DNA from: an uncultured bacterium | Lineage (GTDB): Bacteria > Bacillota > Clostridia > TANB77 > CAG-508 | Assembly: GCA_905215845.1 (NCBI GenBank) | Contig: CAJMRU010000053.1 | Coordinates: 1 to 6,803 of the forward strand | Length of the DNA: 6,803 bases | Reading direction: 5' to 3' | In this document: positions 1 through 5,746 of the stretch, in pieces | Layout of the letters: each line of letters starts with the position of its first letter | Numbering within the stretch: the first letter of the stretch is position 1 | Translations under genes and position numbers: made by a program | The notes under the pieces: model-generated | Databases searched by the model: none | Seen by the model: the letters and a program-made list of their open reading frames with translations, nothing else | What the model was told of the DNA's origin: nothing

Positions 1-40
1 AAAATAAATATAATGAAATATAATAAGAAATATTCTTTGC

Positions 41-70
41 TTTACTAATATTTAAAATAATAAATATACT
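41..70 (+). promoter_or_regulatory. Possible mazF promoter
   Basis: A TTTACT (41-46, 4 of 6 to the -35 consensus) lies 18 bases before TATACT (65-70, 5 of 6 to the -10 consensus). Transcription would begin near 77 and give a leader of about 25 bases with the AGGAG site inside it. The region is so AT-rich that chance matches are likely; another TATAAT lies at 19-24. If real, it means mazF can be transcribed without an upstream antitoxin gene. Confidence 0.35.
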
Positions 71-101
71 TGATAATCTAACAATATTAGGAGTGAAGAA
101 A

Positions 102-452
102 ATGGTAATAAAAAGAGGAGATATGTTTTATGCAGATTTAAGTCCAGTAGTAGGCTCAGAGCAAGGAGGAGTAAGACCGGTTATTATTATACAAAACAAT
201 TTAGGAAATAAATATAGTCCAACAGTAATAGCAGCTGCAATAACATCACAGACAGATAAAACGAAACTACCTACGCATATAGAAATTGATTCTTCAACTT
301 GCGGATTAAAAAATAATTCAGTTGTTTTAGCAGAACAAATTAGAACAATAGATAAGAGTAGATTAAAAGAGAGAATAGGTCATATTGATGATGAAAATGT
401 AATTAATAAAATAAATAATGCTTTGGGTGTAAGTTTTGGACTTGAAGAATAA
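102..452 (+). CDS. mazF: MazF/PemK-family mRNA interferase (EndoA/NdoA type)
   Basis: This is a type II toxin: a ribosome-independent endoribonuclease that cuts single-stranded RNA at a short motif (UACAU for the B. subtilis homologue). From the ATG at 102 the product is 116 residues, the same length as B. subtilis EndoA, and close to it throughout: RGD at 5-7, SEQGGVRPV at 19-27 with the catalytic Arg25, AAITSQ at 45-50 with the catalytic Thr48, and the EQIRTID block at 78-84. The frame also opens with a GTG at 93, but AGGAG at 89-93 sits 8 bases before the ATG and overlaps that GTG, so 102 is the real start. Codon use (A-ending, AGA arginine) fits the native genes. In Bacillus the antitoxin gene ends just before the toxin gene; here no antitoxin frame precedes it within the window. 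Family and likely activity are secure; the cut site and partner are not visible. Confidence 0.95.
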   Translation: MVIKRGDMFYADLSPVVGSEQGGVRPVIIIQNNLGNKYSPTVIAAAITSQTDKTKLPTHIEIDSSTCGLKNNSVVLAEQIRTIDKSRLKERIGHIDDENVINKINNALGVSFGLEE

Positions 453-456
453 AAGA

Positions 457-546
457 AAAAAACTACCTTATAAATTGAAGTGAAATCTTATTAAACTTTT
501 TATTTAATAATTTGGTTTCAATACACAATTTATAAGATAGTTTTTT
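457..546. terminator. Long two-way hairpin between mazF and the HD-GYP gene
   Basis: Outer arms 457-477 and 526-546 pair at 20 of 21 positions, with one C/A mismatch (466 against 537). Inside are two more stems: TGAAA 481-485 with TTTCA 516-520, and TTATTAAA 488-495 with TTTAATAA 503-510. The outer arms begin with six A and end with six T, so the hairpin carries a T-tract on either strand. It begins 5 bases after the mazF stop and lies about 110 bases past the HD-GYP stop, which suits a shared terminator for convergent genes. It is long and AT-rich for an ordinary terminator, so a small palindromic repeat is the alternative. Confidence 0.7.
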
Positions 547-658
547 CGTAATAGTAATATAAAATTATTAAGGATATACGAATCTCATAAGAATTTAACG
601 AAAATATTTACAAAGATATTGAGAATATTAGTAATTTTATGTGATTATTATTATAGGT
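547..658. other. AT-rich spacer after the HD-GYP gene, nothing identified
   Basis: This stretch has stops in all frames and no convincing stem with a T-tract. It would be the 3' untranslated part of the HD-GYP transcript if that ends at the hairpin to its left. Confidence 0.5.
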
Positions 659-1606
659 CTAAACTTTTAGTTTTTTAATTACTTTAATTTCTTTATACAA
701 ATTATCAATTATAGCTTTTCTAGTATTGTATGCTTCAATATATTCATCATGTAATATTTCTAAATTTTCAATATTTTCTCCATCTTTTAAAAGCATTTTT
801 ACACCTTCTAGGTAATAATTTTTTTCTTTATCTTTTTTGGCTTTTTCCATTTTATTCTTATATTTTAGCATTTGTTCAATTCTTTTAATATCTGTTTTTA
901 ATTTATCTACATAACCTTGAGTGCAATATATTTCATATTCAATGTCATCAATTACAACTTTAAAAAGTGTTCTTACTATAATAGGGTTATTTTTTCCTAA
1001 TTTTGTATTTTCAGCAATTTCATTTAAAGCACTTGAATAGCGAGATTCAGCTGTAGGTTTTGTATTTTCAATTAAAATTTTTAAAGTATCTGAAATTCCA
1101 ATATGTGATTTATATTGCCTTTTACTAACTATTGCATCATATTCATCTGCAACTCTTATAATTTGTCCTTCATATGGAATATCTTTTTTAGTTAATCCTT
1201 TAGGATAGCCACTACCATTTAAAGCCTCATGGTGATATAAAGCACCTGCTGCATAAGGTCTTAATTTCAAATCTTTCATACACATATTATAACCTAAAGT
1301 AGTATGAGTTTTCATTACTTCATATTCTTCATCTGTTAACTTACCGGGCTTTTGTAGTATAGATGCAGGAATGAAAAGTTTTCCAATATCATGTAGATAT
1401 GCACAAATAGTACAATATTCAGTAAATCCTTTATTACAATGCAAATACTCACAAAGTCTACAAGTTAAACTAGCAACATTTTCGCAGTGTTTTCTAGTAA
1501 ATACATCTAAAGTATCTAACATATCTAATTGATATCTCATAGTTTTATCCAAGTTATATGACTTTAAACTTGTTTTGTCATAAAAATCAAATTCTGGTTG
1601 TGCCAT
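659..1606 (-). CDS. HD-GYP domain phosphohydrolase, probable c-di-GMP phosphodiesterase
   Basis: A 315-residue protein with an HD-GYP domain at about 30-170. HD-GYP enzymes use a two- or three-metal centre to hydrolyse cyclic di-GMP to pGpG or GMP. Visible signatures are His40, the HDIGK motif at 72-76, KPGKL at 86-90, His101, the HH pair at 125-126, GSGYPKG at 131-137 (the GYP loop) and ADEYDA at 153-158 with Asp154. The usual Asp before GSGYP is Asn130; this residue varies in the family. There is no receiver, PAS or GAF domain and no membrane segment, so the protein looks cytoplasmic with no recognised sensor. Residues from about 235 to 315 are rich in Lys and Glu with heptad-like spacing and could form a coiled coil, perhaps for oligomerisation. 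The ATG is preceded by AGGAG with a 10- to 11-base gap. It is transcribed alone, with a good promoter just upstream. Activity on other cyclic dinucleotides cannot be excluded. Confidence 0.88.
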   Translation of the reverse strand: MAQPEFDFYDKTSLKSYNLDKTMRYQLDMLDTLDVFTRKHCENVASLTCRLCEYLHCNKGFTEYCTICAYLHDIGKLFIPASILQKPGKLTDEEYEVMKTHTTLGYNMCMKDLKLRPYAAGALYHHEALNGSGYPKGLTKKDIPYEGQIIRVADEYDAIVSKRQYKSHIGISDTLKILIENTKPTAESRYSSALNEIAENTKLGKNNPIIVRTLFKVVIDDIEYEIYCTQGYVDKLKTDIKRIEQMLKYKNKMEKAKKDKEKNYYLEGVKMLLKDGENIENLEILHDEYIEAYNTRKAIIDNLYKEIKVIKKLKV

Positions 1607-1630
1607 AAATAAATCACTCCTATCAACAAT

Positions 1631-1659
1631 ATGATAACATTAAATAAGAAAAACTGCAA
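1631..1659 (-). promoter_or_regulatory. Promoter of the HD-GYP gene
   Basis: Reading the minus strand, TTGCAG (complement of 1654-1659) is followed after exactly 17 bases by TATCAT (complement of 1631-1636, 5 of 6 to consensus). A TGT directly before the -10 box (complement of 1637-1639) makes an extended -10 element. Transcription would start near 1624 and leave a leader of about 18 bases containing the AGGAG site. It overlaps the only ATG that could serve the divergent M23 frame. Confidence 0.55.
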
Positions 1660-2255
1660 TAAAAATTATTTATAAATTATTCAAAAATCTTTTAATATTT
1701 TTTATTTTTTTCATATTTTTTATTTCAATATTTTTTATTCCAGTTATAAATTCAAATTCTATCTCTGGTAGCGTATCTCCTGATAATTCTGAAATTTTAG
1801 ATTTTAATCCTAATGGTTTTGTTTGGCCCTTACCTGGTTATACCAAAATAAGTTCTTATTTTGGTAAACGTCCTTCTCCTACTACTGGTGCTTCTTCTTC
1901 TCATTCTGGTATTGATATTCCTGCTCCTGTTGGTAGTAAATTTATTGCTGTTGATGATGGCGAAATTATATTTACAAATTTTTTAGGTGCTGGTGGATAT
2001 ACTATAACTCTTTCTTTTGATAACCTGCGTATTACATATTGTCATTGTGACCCTAATTTTATTGTAAAAGTTGGTGATTTTGTGAAGAAAGGACAAGTTA
2101 TCGGTTATGTTGGCCCTAAAAATGTTTATGGTGTTCCTGGTAATCAGTATACGGATTCTGATGGCAATCCTACTAATGGGGCAACTACTGGTCCTCATCT
2201 ACACTTGGGAATACGATTAGATGGTGTTTATCAGAATCCTTTAACTTATTTTTAA
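1644..2255 (+). CDS. M23 (LytM-type) peptidase with membrane anchor; no normal start codon, 5' end possibly broken
   Basis: An open frame of 203 codons runs to the TAA at 2253-2255. Numbered from 1644, the first residues are basic, residues about 16-35 are a strongly hydrophobic Phe/Ile stretch (signal anchor or signal peptide), 36-57 are a Ser/Asn linker, and 58-203 are an M23 domain. This has HSGID with zinc ligands His87 and Asp91, YCHCD with His134, the VGDFVKKGQVIGYVG strand, and GPHLHLG with His185 and zinc ligand His187. The family cuts peptide bonds in peptidoglycan, so the likely job is wall turnover outside the membrane. About 25 residues, rich in Gly, Asn and Pro, are inserted between the GYVG strand and the HLH motif. 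No ATG, GTG or TTG occurs in frame before the domain and there is no ribosome site. Removing one A from the run at 1649-1653 would join it to the ATG at 1631. Codons end mainly in T, unlike the neighbours. The domain is certain; whether the gene is expressed is not. Confidence 0.8.
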   Translation: MRKTAIKIIYKLFKNLLIFFIFFIFFISIFFIPVINSNSISGSVSPDNSEILDFNPNGFVWPLPGYTKISSYFGKRPSPTTGASSSHSGIDIPAPVGSKFIAVDDGEIIFTNFLGAGGYTITLSFDNLRITYCHCDPNFIVKVGDFVKKGQVIGYVGPKNVYGVPGNQYTDSDGNPTNGATTGPHLHLGIRLDGVYQNPLTYF

Positions 2256-2298
2256 TTATTTTATTCTTCTACATATATATAATAAGGCTAAAAGAAAA

Positions 2299-2351
2299 AA
2301 GAGAAGCTTTAGTAAAATTACTCTTTCAGTAACCTCACTAAATTTTCTCTT
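2299..2351. terminator. Two-way terminator between the M23 gene and the CD1247-like gene
   Basis: A stepped hairpin: AAGAGAA 2299-2305 pairs with TTCTCTT 2345-2351, TTTAGT 2308-2313 with ACTAAA 2337-2342, and TTACT 2318-2322 with AGTAA 2328-2332, closing on a CTTTC loop. On the plus strand ATTTTTAT follows; on the minus strand a run of six T, a C and four more T follows. The position, between the ends of two convergent genes, fits a shared terminator that is stronger for the minus-strand transcript. Confidence 0.65.
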
Positions 2352-2370
2352 ATTTTTATATTTAATATCA

Positions 2371-2411
2371 TGATTTTTGTCTCCGACCCCAAAGTCACGA
2401 CCTCAAAATCA
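2371..2411. repeat. GC-rich imperfect hairpin, possible REP-like or transposon-end remnant
   Basis: TGATTTT (2371-2377) and AAAATCA (2405-2411) form a perfect 7-base stem around a core (2380-2404) with 15 G or C in 25 bases, far above the surroundings. The core holds GTCTCCGAC (2379-2387) and GTCACGAC (2394-2401), two near-copies each starting GTC and ending GAC, separated by CCCAAA. The element starts 7 bases after the CD1247-like stop codon. The form resembles short palindromes mobilised by IS200/IS605-type transposases, but no transposase gene is present and only one copy is visible here. Confidence 0.4.
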
Positions 2412-2417
2412 AATTAA

Positions 2418-2951
2418 TTACATATCATCATCATTTTCTTGTTTTTGATTTTTGTTTTTCTCTTCATCTTCATTTTCTTCTTCGTCATAATTGTTTTCTA
2501 TATCACATCCTGAACATGTTGAACAACTTCCACTACATCCTCCAAATTCAGTAGTATCATCTGAAACATCTCCTGTCCAGTCTAGTTCTATAACATTGTG
2601 ACATTCTGGACATTCCATTTCTGTTTTATTTTCGTCTACATCAATTAAAAATTGATAATTACAATATGGACAAACAATTTCAAAGTCGAATCCATCTTCT
2701 GCATAAATATCTTTTTCAATGTTATCTATTATATTTTCCATTTTACTTAGTTTATCTTGTAATTCTTTTTGAGTATCTTCTAATTGTTGCATTTTTACTT
2801 CTTTATATGTTATTATTTTTTCCATTTGGTCAATAATAACATCAACAAATGAAGCAAATCTTTGCTTAATATAGTTTAAGTCTTCTTCATTCTTTATATT
2901 TTTTTCTAAGTCTGCTAAAAATTTAGTATACTCTTCTTTTAGTCCTGTCAT
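2418..2951 (-). CDS. CD1247-like zinc-ribbon protein with helical N-terminus and acidic tail
   Basis: A 177-residue soluble protein. Residues 1-82 are predicted helical and charged, with heptad-like spacing around 50-80 that suggests a coiled coil. A zinc ribbon follows, CPYC at 94-97 and CPEC at 114-117. A second cysteine group, Cys139, Cys143, Cys146 and Cys149 in a Gly/Ser-rich stretch, could bind another metal. The last 27 residues are mostly Glu, Asp, Asn and Lys, likely disordered. This build matches the proteins named after C. difficile CD1247, whose function is unknown to me; the name is recalled from family resemblance, not from a search. The start follows AGGTGTG about 10 bases upstream, and only 20 bases separate it from the efp stop codon, so the two genes are almost certainly co-transcribed. 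That link hints at a role around translation but does not prove one. Confidence 0.75.
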   Translation of the reverse strand: MTGLKEEYTKFLADLEKNIKNEEDLNYIKQRFASFVDVIIDQMEKIITYKEVKMQQLEDTQKELQDKLSKMENIIDNIEKDIYAEDGFDFEIVCPYCNYQFLIDVDENKTEMECPECHNVIELDWTGDVSDDTTEFGGCSGSCSTCSGCDIENNYDEEENEDEEKNKNQKQENDDDM

Positions 2952-2971
2952 AGTAATGTCACACCTTTCTA

Positions 2972-3538
2972 TTATACTCTTTCCATATACTCTCCAGTTC
3001 TTGTATCTATTCTTAATATATCTCCTATATTAACAAATAATGGAACTTGAATTTCTAAACCTGTTTCTAATTTTGCTGGTTTTCCAGATGTAGTTGTTGT
3101 GTTTCCACTAAATCCAGGCTCAGTATATGTAACTTCTAATTCAACAAATATTGGTGGTTCTACTGTGAAAACATTTCCTTTGTATGATAACATTGATACT
3201 TCCATGTTTTCTTTTAAATATTTTAAACAATCTCCTATTTGTTCTTCATTTAATGGCATTTGGTCATATGTTTCATTATCCATGAAATAATATAGACCTC
3301 CATCATTGTATAAATATTGCATTGTTTTCTTTTCTATTTGTGCTGCTGGGAATTTATCTGATGGGTTAAATGTTTTTTCTAAAGTAGCTCCTGAAATAAC
3401 ATTTTTTAATTTTGTTCTTACAAATGCTGATCCTTTCCCTGGTTTTACATGTTGAAATTCTACTACTCTATAAACATTTCCTTCCATTTCGAATGTTGTT
3501 CCATTTCTAAAATCTCCTGCTGAATAAACTGATGCCAT
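2972..3538 (-). CDS. efp: Translation elongation factor P
   Basis: EF-P binds between the P and E sites of the ribosome and rescues stalling at consecutive prolines. The product is 188 residues, the normal length, with the three beta-barrel domains in order: KOW-like N-domain (about 1-65), OB domain II (about 66-130) and OB domain III (about 131-188, with the family signature from GKPAKLETG through IDTRTGEY). The loop KPGKGSAF at 32-39 carries Lys35, which aligns with the modified lysine (E. coli Lys34, B. subtilis Lys32). The genes that modify that lysine are not in this window. The frame extends 8 codons further up to an ATG at 3562, but AGGAG lies 7 bases before the internal ATG at 3538 and the protein from there aligns with the family N-terminus, so 3538 is the start. 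It lies downstream of pepP, as in B. subtilis, but behind a terminator and with its own promoter. Confidence 0.98.
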   Translation of the reverse strand: MASVYSAGDFRNGTTFEMEGNVYRVVEFQHVKPGKGSAFVRTKLKNVISGATLEKTFNPSDKFPAAQIEKKTMQYLYNDGGLYYFMDNETYDQMPLNEEQIGDCLKYLKENMEVSMLSYKGNVFTVEPPIFVELEVTYTEPGFSGNTTTTSGKPAKLETGLEIQVPLFVNIGDILRIDTRTGEYMERV

Positions 3539-3582
3539 AATAATTCTCCTTTCAATTTTCATATATTTTATCGACTTTTATT

Positions 3583-3611
3583 ATTTTACTACAAATAGCT
3601 TGAAAAATCAA
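3583..3611 (-). promoter_or_regulatory. Promoter of efp
   Basis: On the minus strand TTGATT (complement of 3606-3611) and TAAAAT (complement of 3583-3588, 5 of 6 to consensus) are 17 bases apart. Transcription would begin near 3576, leaving a leader of about 38 bases. The pepP terminator stands upstream, so efp needs a promoter in this gap, and this is the best one I see. Confidence 0.55.
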
Positions 3612-3699
3612 GTTTTTTAAATAAATCTTCTTTATACCTCTTTATTAATTTATAATTGTTTTTCTATAATAATATGTTTTTTCTATGATTAAAATTAAA

Positions 3700-3720
3700 G
3701 ATTAGGAACATTTCCTAATC
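3700..3720 (-). terminator. Terminator of pepP
   Basis: GATTAGGAA (3700-3708) and TTCCTAATC (3712-3720) form a perfect 9-base stem with a 3-base loop. It starts one base after the pepP stop codon on the minus strand and is followed by TTTAATTTTAAT. A classical intrinsic terminator, it separates pepP from efp. Confidence 0.85.
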
Positions 3721-3721
3721 C

Positions 3722-4780
3722 CTATATTACAATATAATTTTTCTCAGATTTGGTCAAATTTATACAACCAAATTTTGTTATTTGAATAGTATCTTCTATT
3801 CTTACTCCATATTTTCCTGGTATATATATTCCTGGTTCATTAGTTACTACCATATTTTCCCTTAATTGTGCGTCTGACTTATAACTTATATATGGTGCTT
3901 CATGTATTTCCATTCCTACACCATGACCTAAGCTATGAATTAAATCATATCCATTTAACTTGAAGTCATTTTCAACCATTTTTGTAAGTAATCGTGTACT
4001 CGCTCCATCTTTAAAGTCATTTGTCGTTTGAGTTTGATTTTTTAGTACTAAATTATATATAGGTTTTATTTCTTCTGGTACTTCTCCTACAAATATTGTT
4101 CTTGTCATGTCCGAACAATATCCATTAACCTTGCACCCCATATCTATTGTTATTATGTCTTTTTCCTGAATTTTTCTATCTGTTGGTACTGCATGAGGTT
4201 TTGATGTATTTTCTCCTGAAGCAACTATTGTTTCAAAAGATAATCCATCTGTTCTATCTCTATAATATTCTTCTATTTCTCTTGCAATTTGCTTTTCTGT
4301 CATTCCTGGTTTTATATATTCTAGTAAATATGAAAAACAATTATCAGTTATTTCGCATGCTTTTTGAATATTTTTTATTTCTTCTTCATCTTTTATCATT
4401 CTTTGTTTTTCTATAATATATTCTGTTTCTACTAAATTATTAATTTTATATTTTCTGATATATTCTTTATATTTTGCATATGTAACATAGTTTTCCTCAA
4501 ATCCTACATTTTCACAAAACATAAAAAAGTTTTCATAGTCATCTCTTGAAACATCTTTTACATCATATACTATGATTTCATCAAATAATGTTAAAATAGT
4601 ATGCACATGTTCTATATATCTTGAATCTGTTATATAAATATTTTCTTTTCTAGTTAATAATAATATTCCTTCTGCTTCTATATTTGTTAAATACCTTATG
4701 TTTATTGGATTTGAAACAATTAATCCTTGTAAATCTAAGCTTGACATTTTATTTCTTAACCATTGTAATTTAGGATTCAT
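3722..4780 (-). CDS. pepP: M24 family Xaa-Pro aminopeptidase/dipeptidase
   Basis: A cytoplasmic two-metal peptidase that removes an N-terminal residue before proline, used in peptide turnover. The 352 residues match the short (YqhT-like) form. The N-terminal creatinase-type domain (about 1-125) contains the GLIVSNPINIRYLT region at 19-32. The pita-bread catalytic domain follows: IDMGCKVNGYCSD with metal ligands Asp213 and Asp224, HSLGHGVGMEIHE with ligand His286, TNEPGIY with ligand Glu315, and RIED with ligand Glu329. His196 in SKPHAVPTD matches a conserved substrate-site histidine. All five ligands are present, so it should be active. The ATG follows AGGAG by 10 bases. It lies immediately before efp, an arrangement conserved in Bacillus. 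Aminopeptidase against Xaa-Pro dipeptidase (PepQ) activity cannot be told apart here, so the symbol is a family-level choice. Confidence 0.92.
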   Translation of the reverse strand: MNPKLQWLRNKMSSLDLQGLIVSNPINIRYLTNIEAEGILLLTRKENIYITDSRYIEHVHTILTLFDEIIVYDVKDVSRDDYENFFMFCENVGFEENYVTYAKYKEYIRKYKINNLVETEYIIEKQRMIKDEEEIKNIQKACEITDNCFSYLLEYIKPGMTEKQIAREIEEYYRDRTDGLSFETIVASGENTSKPHAVPTDRKIQEKDIITIDMGCKVNGYCSDMTRTIFVGEVPEEIKPIYNLVLKNQTQTTNDFKDGASTRLLTKMVENDFKLNGYDLIHSLGHGVGMEIHEAPYISYKSDAQLRENMVVTNEPGIYIPGKYGVRIEDTIQITKFGCINLTKSEKNYIVI

Positions 4781-4825
4781 AAAAAATCATCTCCTGTAAA
4801 TTTTCTATCTTCTTTTCTTAACCAT

Positions 4826-4831
4826 ATTATA
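4826..4831 (-). promoter_or_regulatory. Candidate -10 box before pepP
   Basis: TATAAT on the minus strand lies about 45 bases before the pepP start. No convincing -35 box is found 16-18 bases upstream, so this may be a weak or chance site. There is no clear terminator between the prepilin peptidase gene and pepP, so read-through is the simpler way to express pepP. Confidence 0.22.
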
Positions 4832-4889
4832 AAATATTTCAAGTTATTTTCTTATTATCTTATGAATATAGCCTCCCTTTTTATTGTGT

Positions 4890-5639
4890 TTATTGATACA
4901 TTCCTAATGTAAAAATTTTCATCAAAAACATCTTTATTGTTTCAAATGGCACATATATACTTATAAATGTTGCTATTACTATAAATGGTCCAAATGGTAT
5001 ATATTCATCTGATTTTTTTATTTTACTTACTAATAATACTATGCTTAAAATTGCTCCAATTAAAAATGATATTAATGTTACTATTATTATATTTGATAAT
5101 CCAAAATATAACCCTAATGCTCCCATTAATTTTACATCACCAAATCCCATGGCCTCTTTTCCATAAAAAAGTCCCCCTATTAAAGTGATTAATAAAAATA
5201 TTCCTGCACCTGCTACCATTCCTAATAGCATATTTATGGTTATTGCTACATCAGAAAGCCCATATATAAATGCAAATACTAATCCTATTTCAAATATTGT
5301 AAGATTTAATCTATTAGGAATTATTTGCAATCTATAATCTATTACAAATGCTGATAATAATAATGGTGTTAATATCATAAATTTTATTAAGTCTAGGTTT
5401 GCTATTAAAGTATCTTTAATACCATAATTATAAATTAAAGTTACAAATATTGCTGAAGTTAATAACATTAATATATAATTAGGTTTAAATTTTTCTTTAT
5501 AGTCTTTAAATATATCTTTCGATAAAAACTTTTTATATTCTGGTAATCTATTATTTGCCCAATCTACTAATTGTCCTACAAATAGACCCAAGATTGCTGC
5601 GACTAAATAATAGCCAATATGTACATCGTTAAAATACAT
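4890..5639 (-). CDS. A24 family prepilin peptidase, divergent and without the N-terminal cysteines
   Basis: An integral membrane aspartic peptidase of the PilD/TadV group that cleaves the leader of type IV pilin-like proteins at the inner face of the membrane. Of 249 residues, most lie in hydrophobic helices: about 9-27, 54-71, 85-100, 111-128, 133-158, 171-205 and 216-240. Both catalytic aspartates are in their motifs: Asp101 in FVIDYRLQIIPNRL and Asp168 in GFGDVKL. The conserved PFGPF is at 215-219. PilD-type enzymes carry an N-terminal methylase loop with two CXXC pairs; here the matching part (about 28-55, RLPEYKKF and onward) is short, charged and has no cysteine, so N-methylation is doubtful. 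AGGAG sits 6 bases before the ATG. It lies between yqeG and pepP with no pilin gene in the window, so its substrates (pili, competence pseudopilins) are elsewhere. Confidence 0.88.
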   Translation of the reverse strand: MYFNDVHIGYYLVAAILGLFVGQLVDWANNRLPEYKKFLSKDIFKDYKEKFKPNYILMLLTSAIFVTLIYNYGIKDTLIANLDLIKFMILTPLLLSAFVIDYRLQIIPNRLNLTIFEIGLVFAFIYGLSDVAITINMLLGMVAGAGIFLLITLIGGLFYGKEAMGFGDVKLMGALGLYFGLSNIIIVTLISFLIGAILSIVLLVSKIKKSDEYIPFGPFIVIATFISIYVPFETIKMFLMKIFTLGMYQ

Positions 5640-5697
5640 CTCTTTCTCCTTTTTTATTTTTCTTTTGAAAATAAATCTGACTTATTTCTACTTTTAA

Positions 5698-5722
5698 ATT
5701 ATATAACTTGTAAGCTTTACAA
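5698..5722 (-). promoter_or_regulatory. Possible promoter and operator of the prepilin peptidase gene
   Basis: TATAAT on the minus strand (complement of 5698-5703) lies about 58 bases before the start codon. Just upstream, TTGTAA (5708-5713) and TTACAA (5717-5722) form a perfect 6-base inverted repeat with a 3-base centre, inside the expected -35/-10 spacer. This is where a repressor would bind, but a -35 box is not clear and the repeat may be a small hairpin left after yqeG. Confidence 0.3.
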
Positions 5723-5746
5723 ATTTATTATTTTTTTGCACTTTTA

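Noticed and set aside
1..48. Open frame at the left edge ending at 46-48, as the tail of an antitoxin or other gene
   Set aside because: Only 15 codons are visible, rich in Lys, Tyr and Asn with no motif; AT-rich noncoding sequence explains it equally well.
93..101. GTG at 93 as the mazF start
   Set aside because: The GTG overlaps the AGGAG site, and the ATG at 102 gives the exact family length.
1983..2198. 71-residue open frame on the minus strand
   Set aside because: It lies antisense to the M23 catalytic domain, has no recognisable motif and no ribosome site. The plus-strand frame is clearly the coding one.
3099..3290. 63-residue open frame on the plus strand
   Set aside because: It is a shadow inside efp, whose identity is certain.
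3539..3562. Upstream ATG at 3562 as the efp start
   Set aside because: It would add eight residues not seen in the family and place the AGGAG site inside the gene.
3599..3618. Terminator-like CTTGA-AAAA-TCAAG followed by six T on the plus strand
   Set aside because: No plus-strand gene ends here, the stem is only 5 bases, and it overlaps the efp -35 box.
4147..4416. 89-residue Leu/Phe-rich open frame on the plus strand
   Set aside because: It lies opposite pepP; its hydrophobic look is just the complement of A-rich codons.
4985..5188. 67-residue Leu-rich open frame on the plus strand
   Set aside because: It is antisense to the catalytic part of the prepilin peptidase gene and has no ribosome site.
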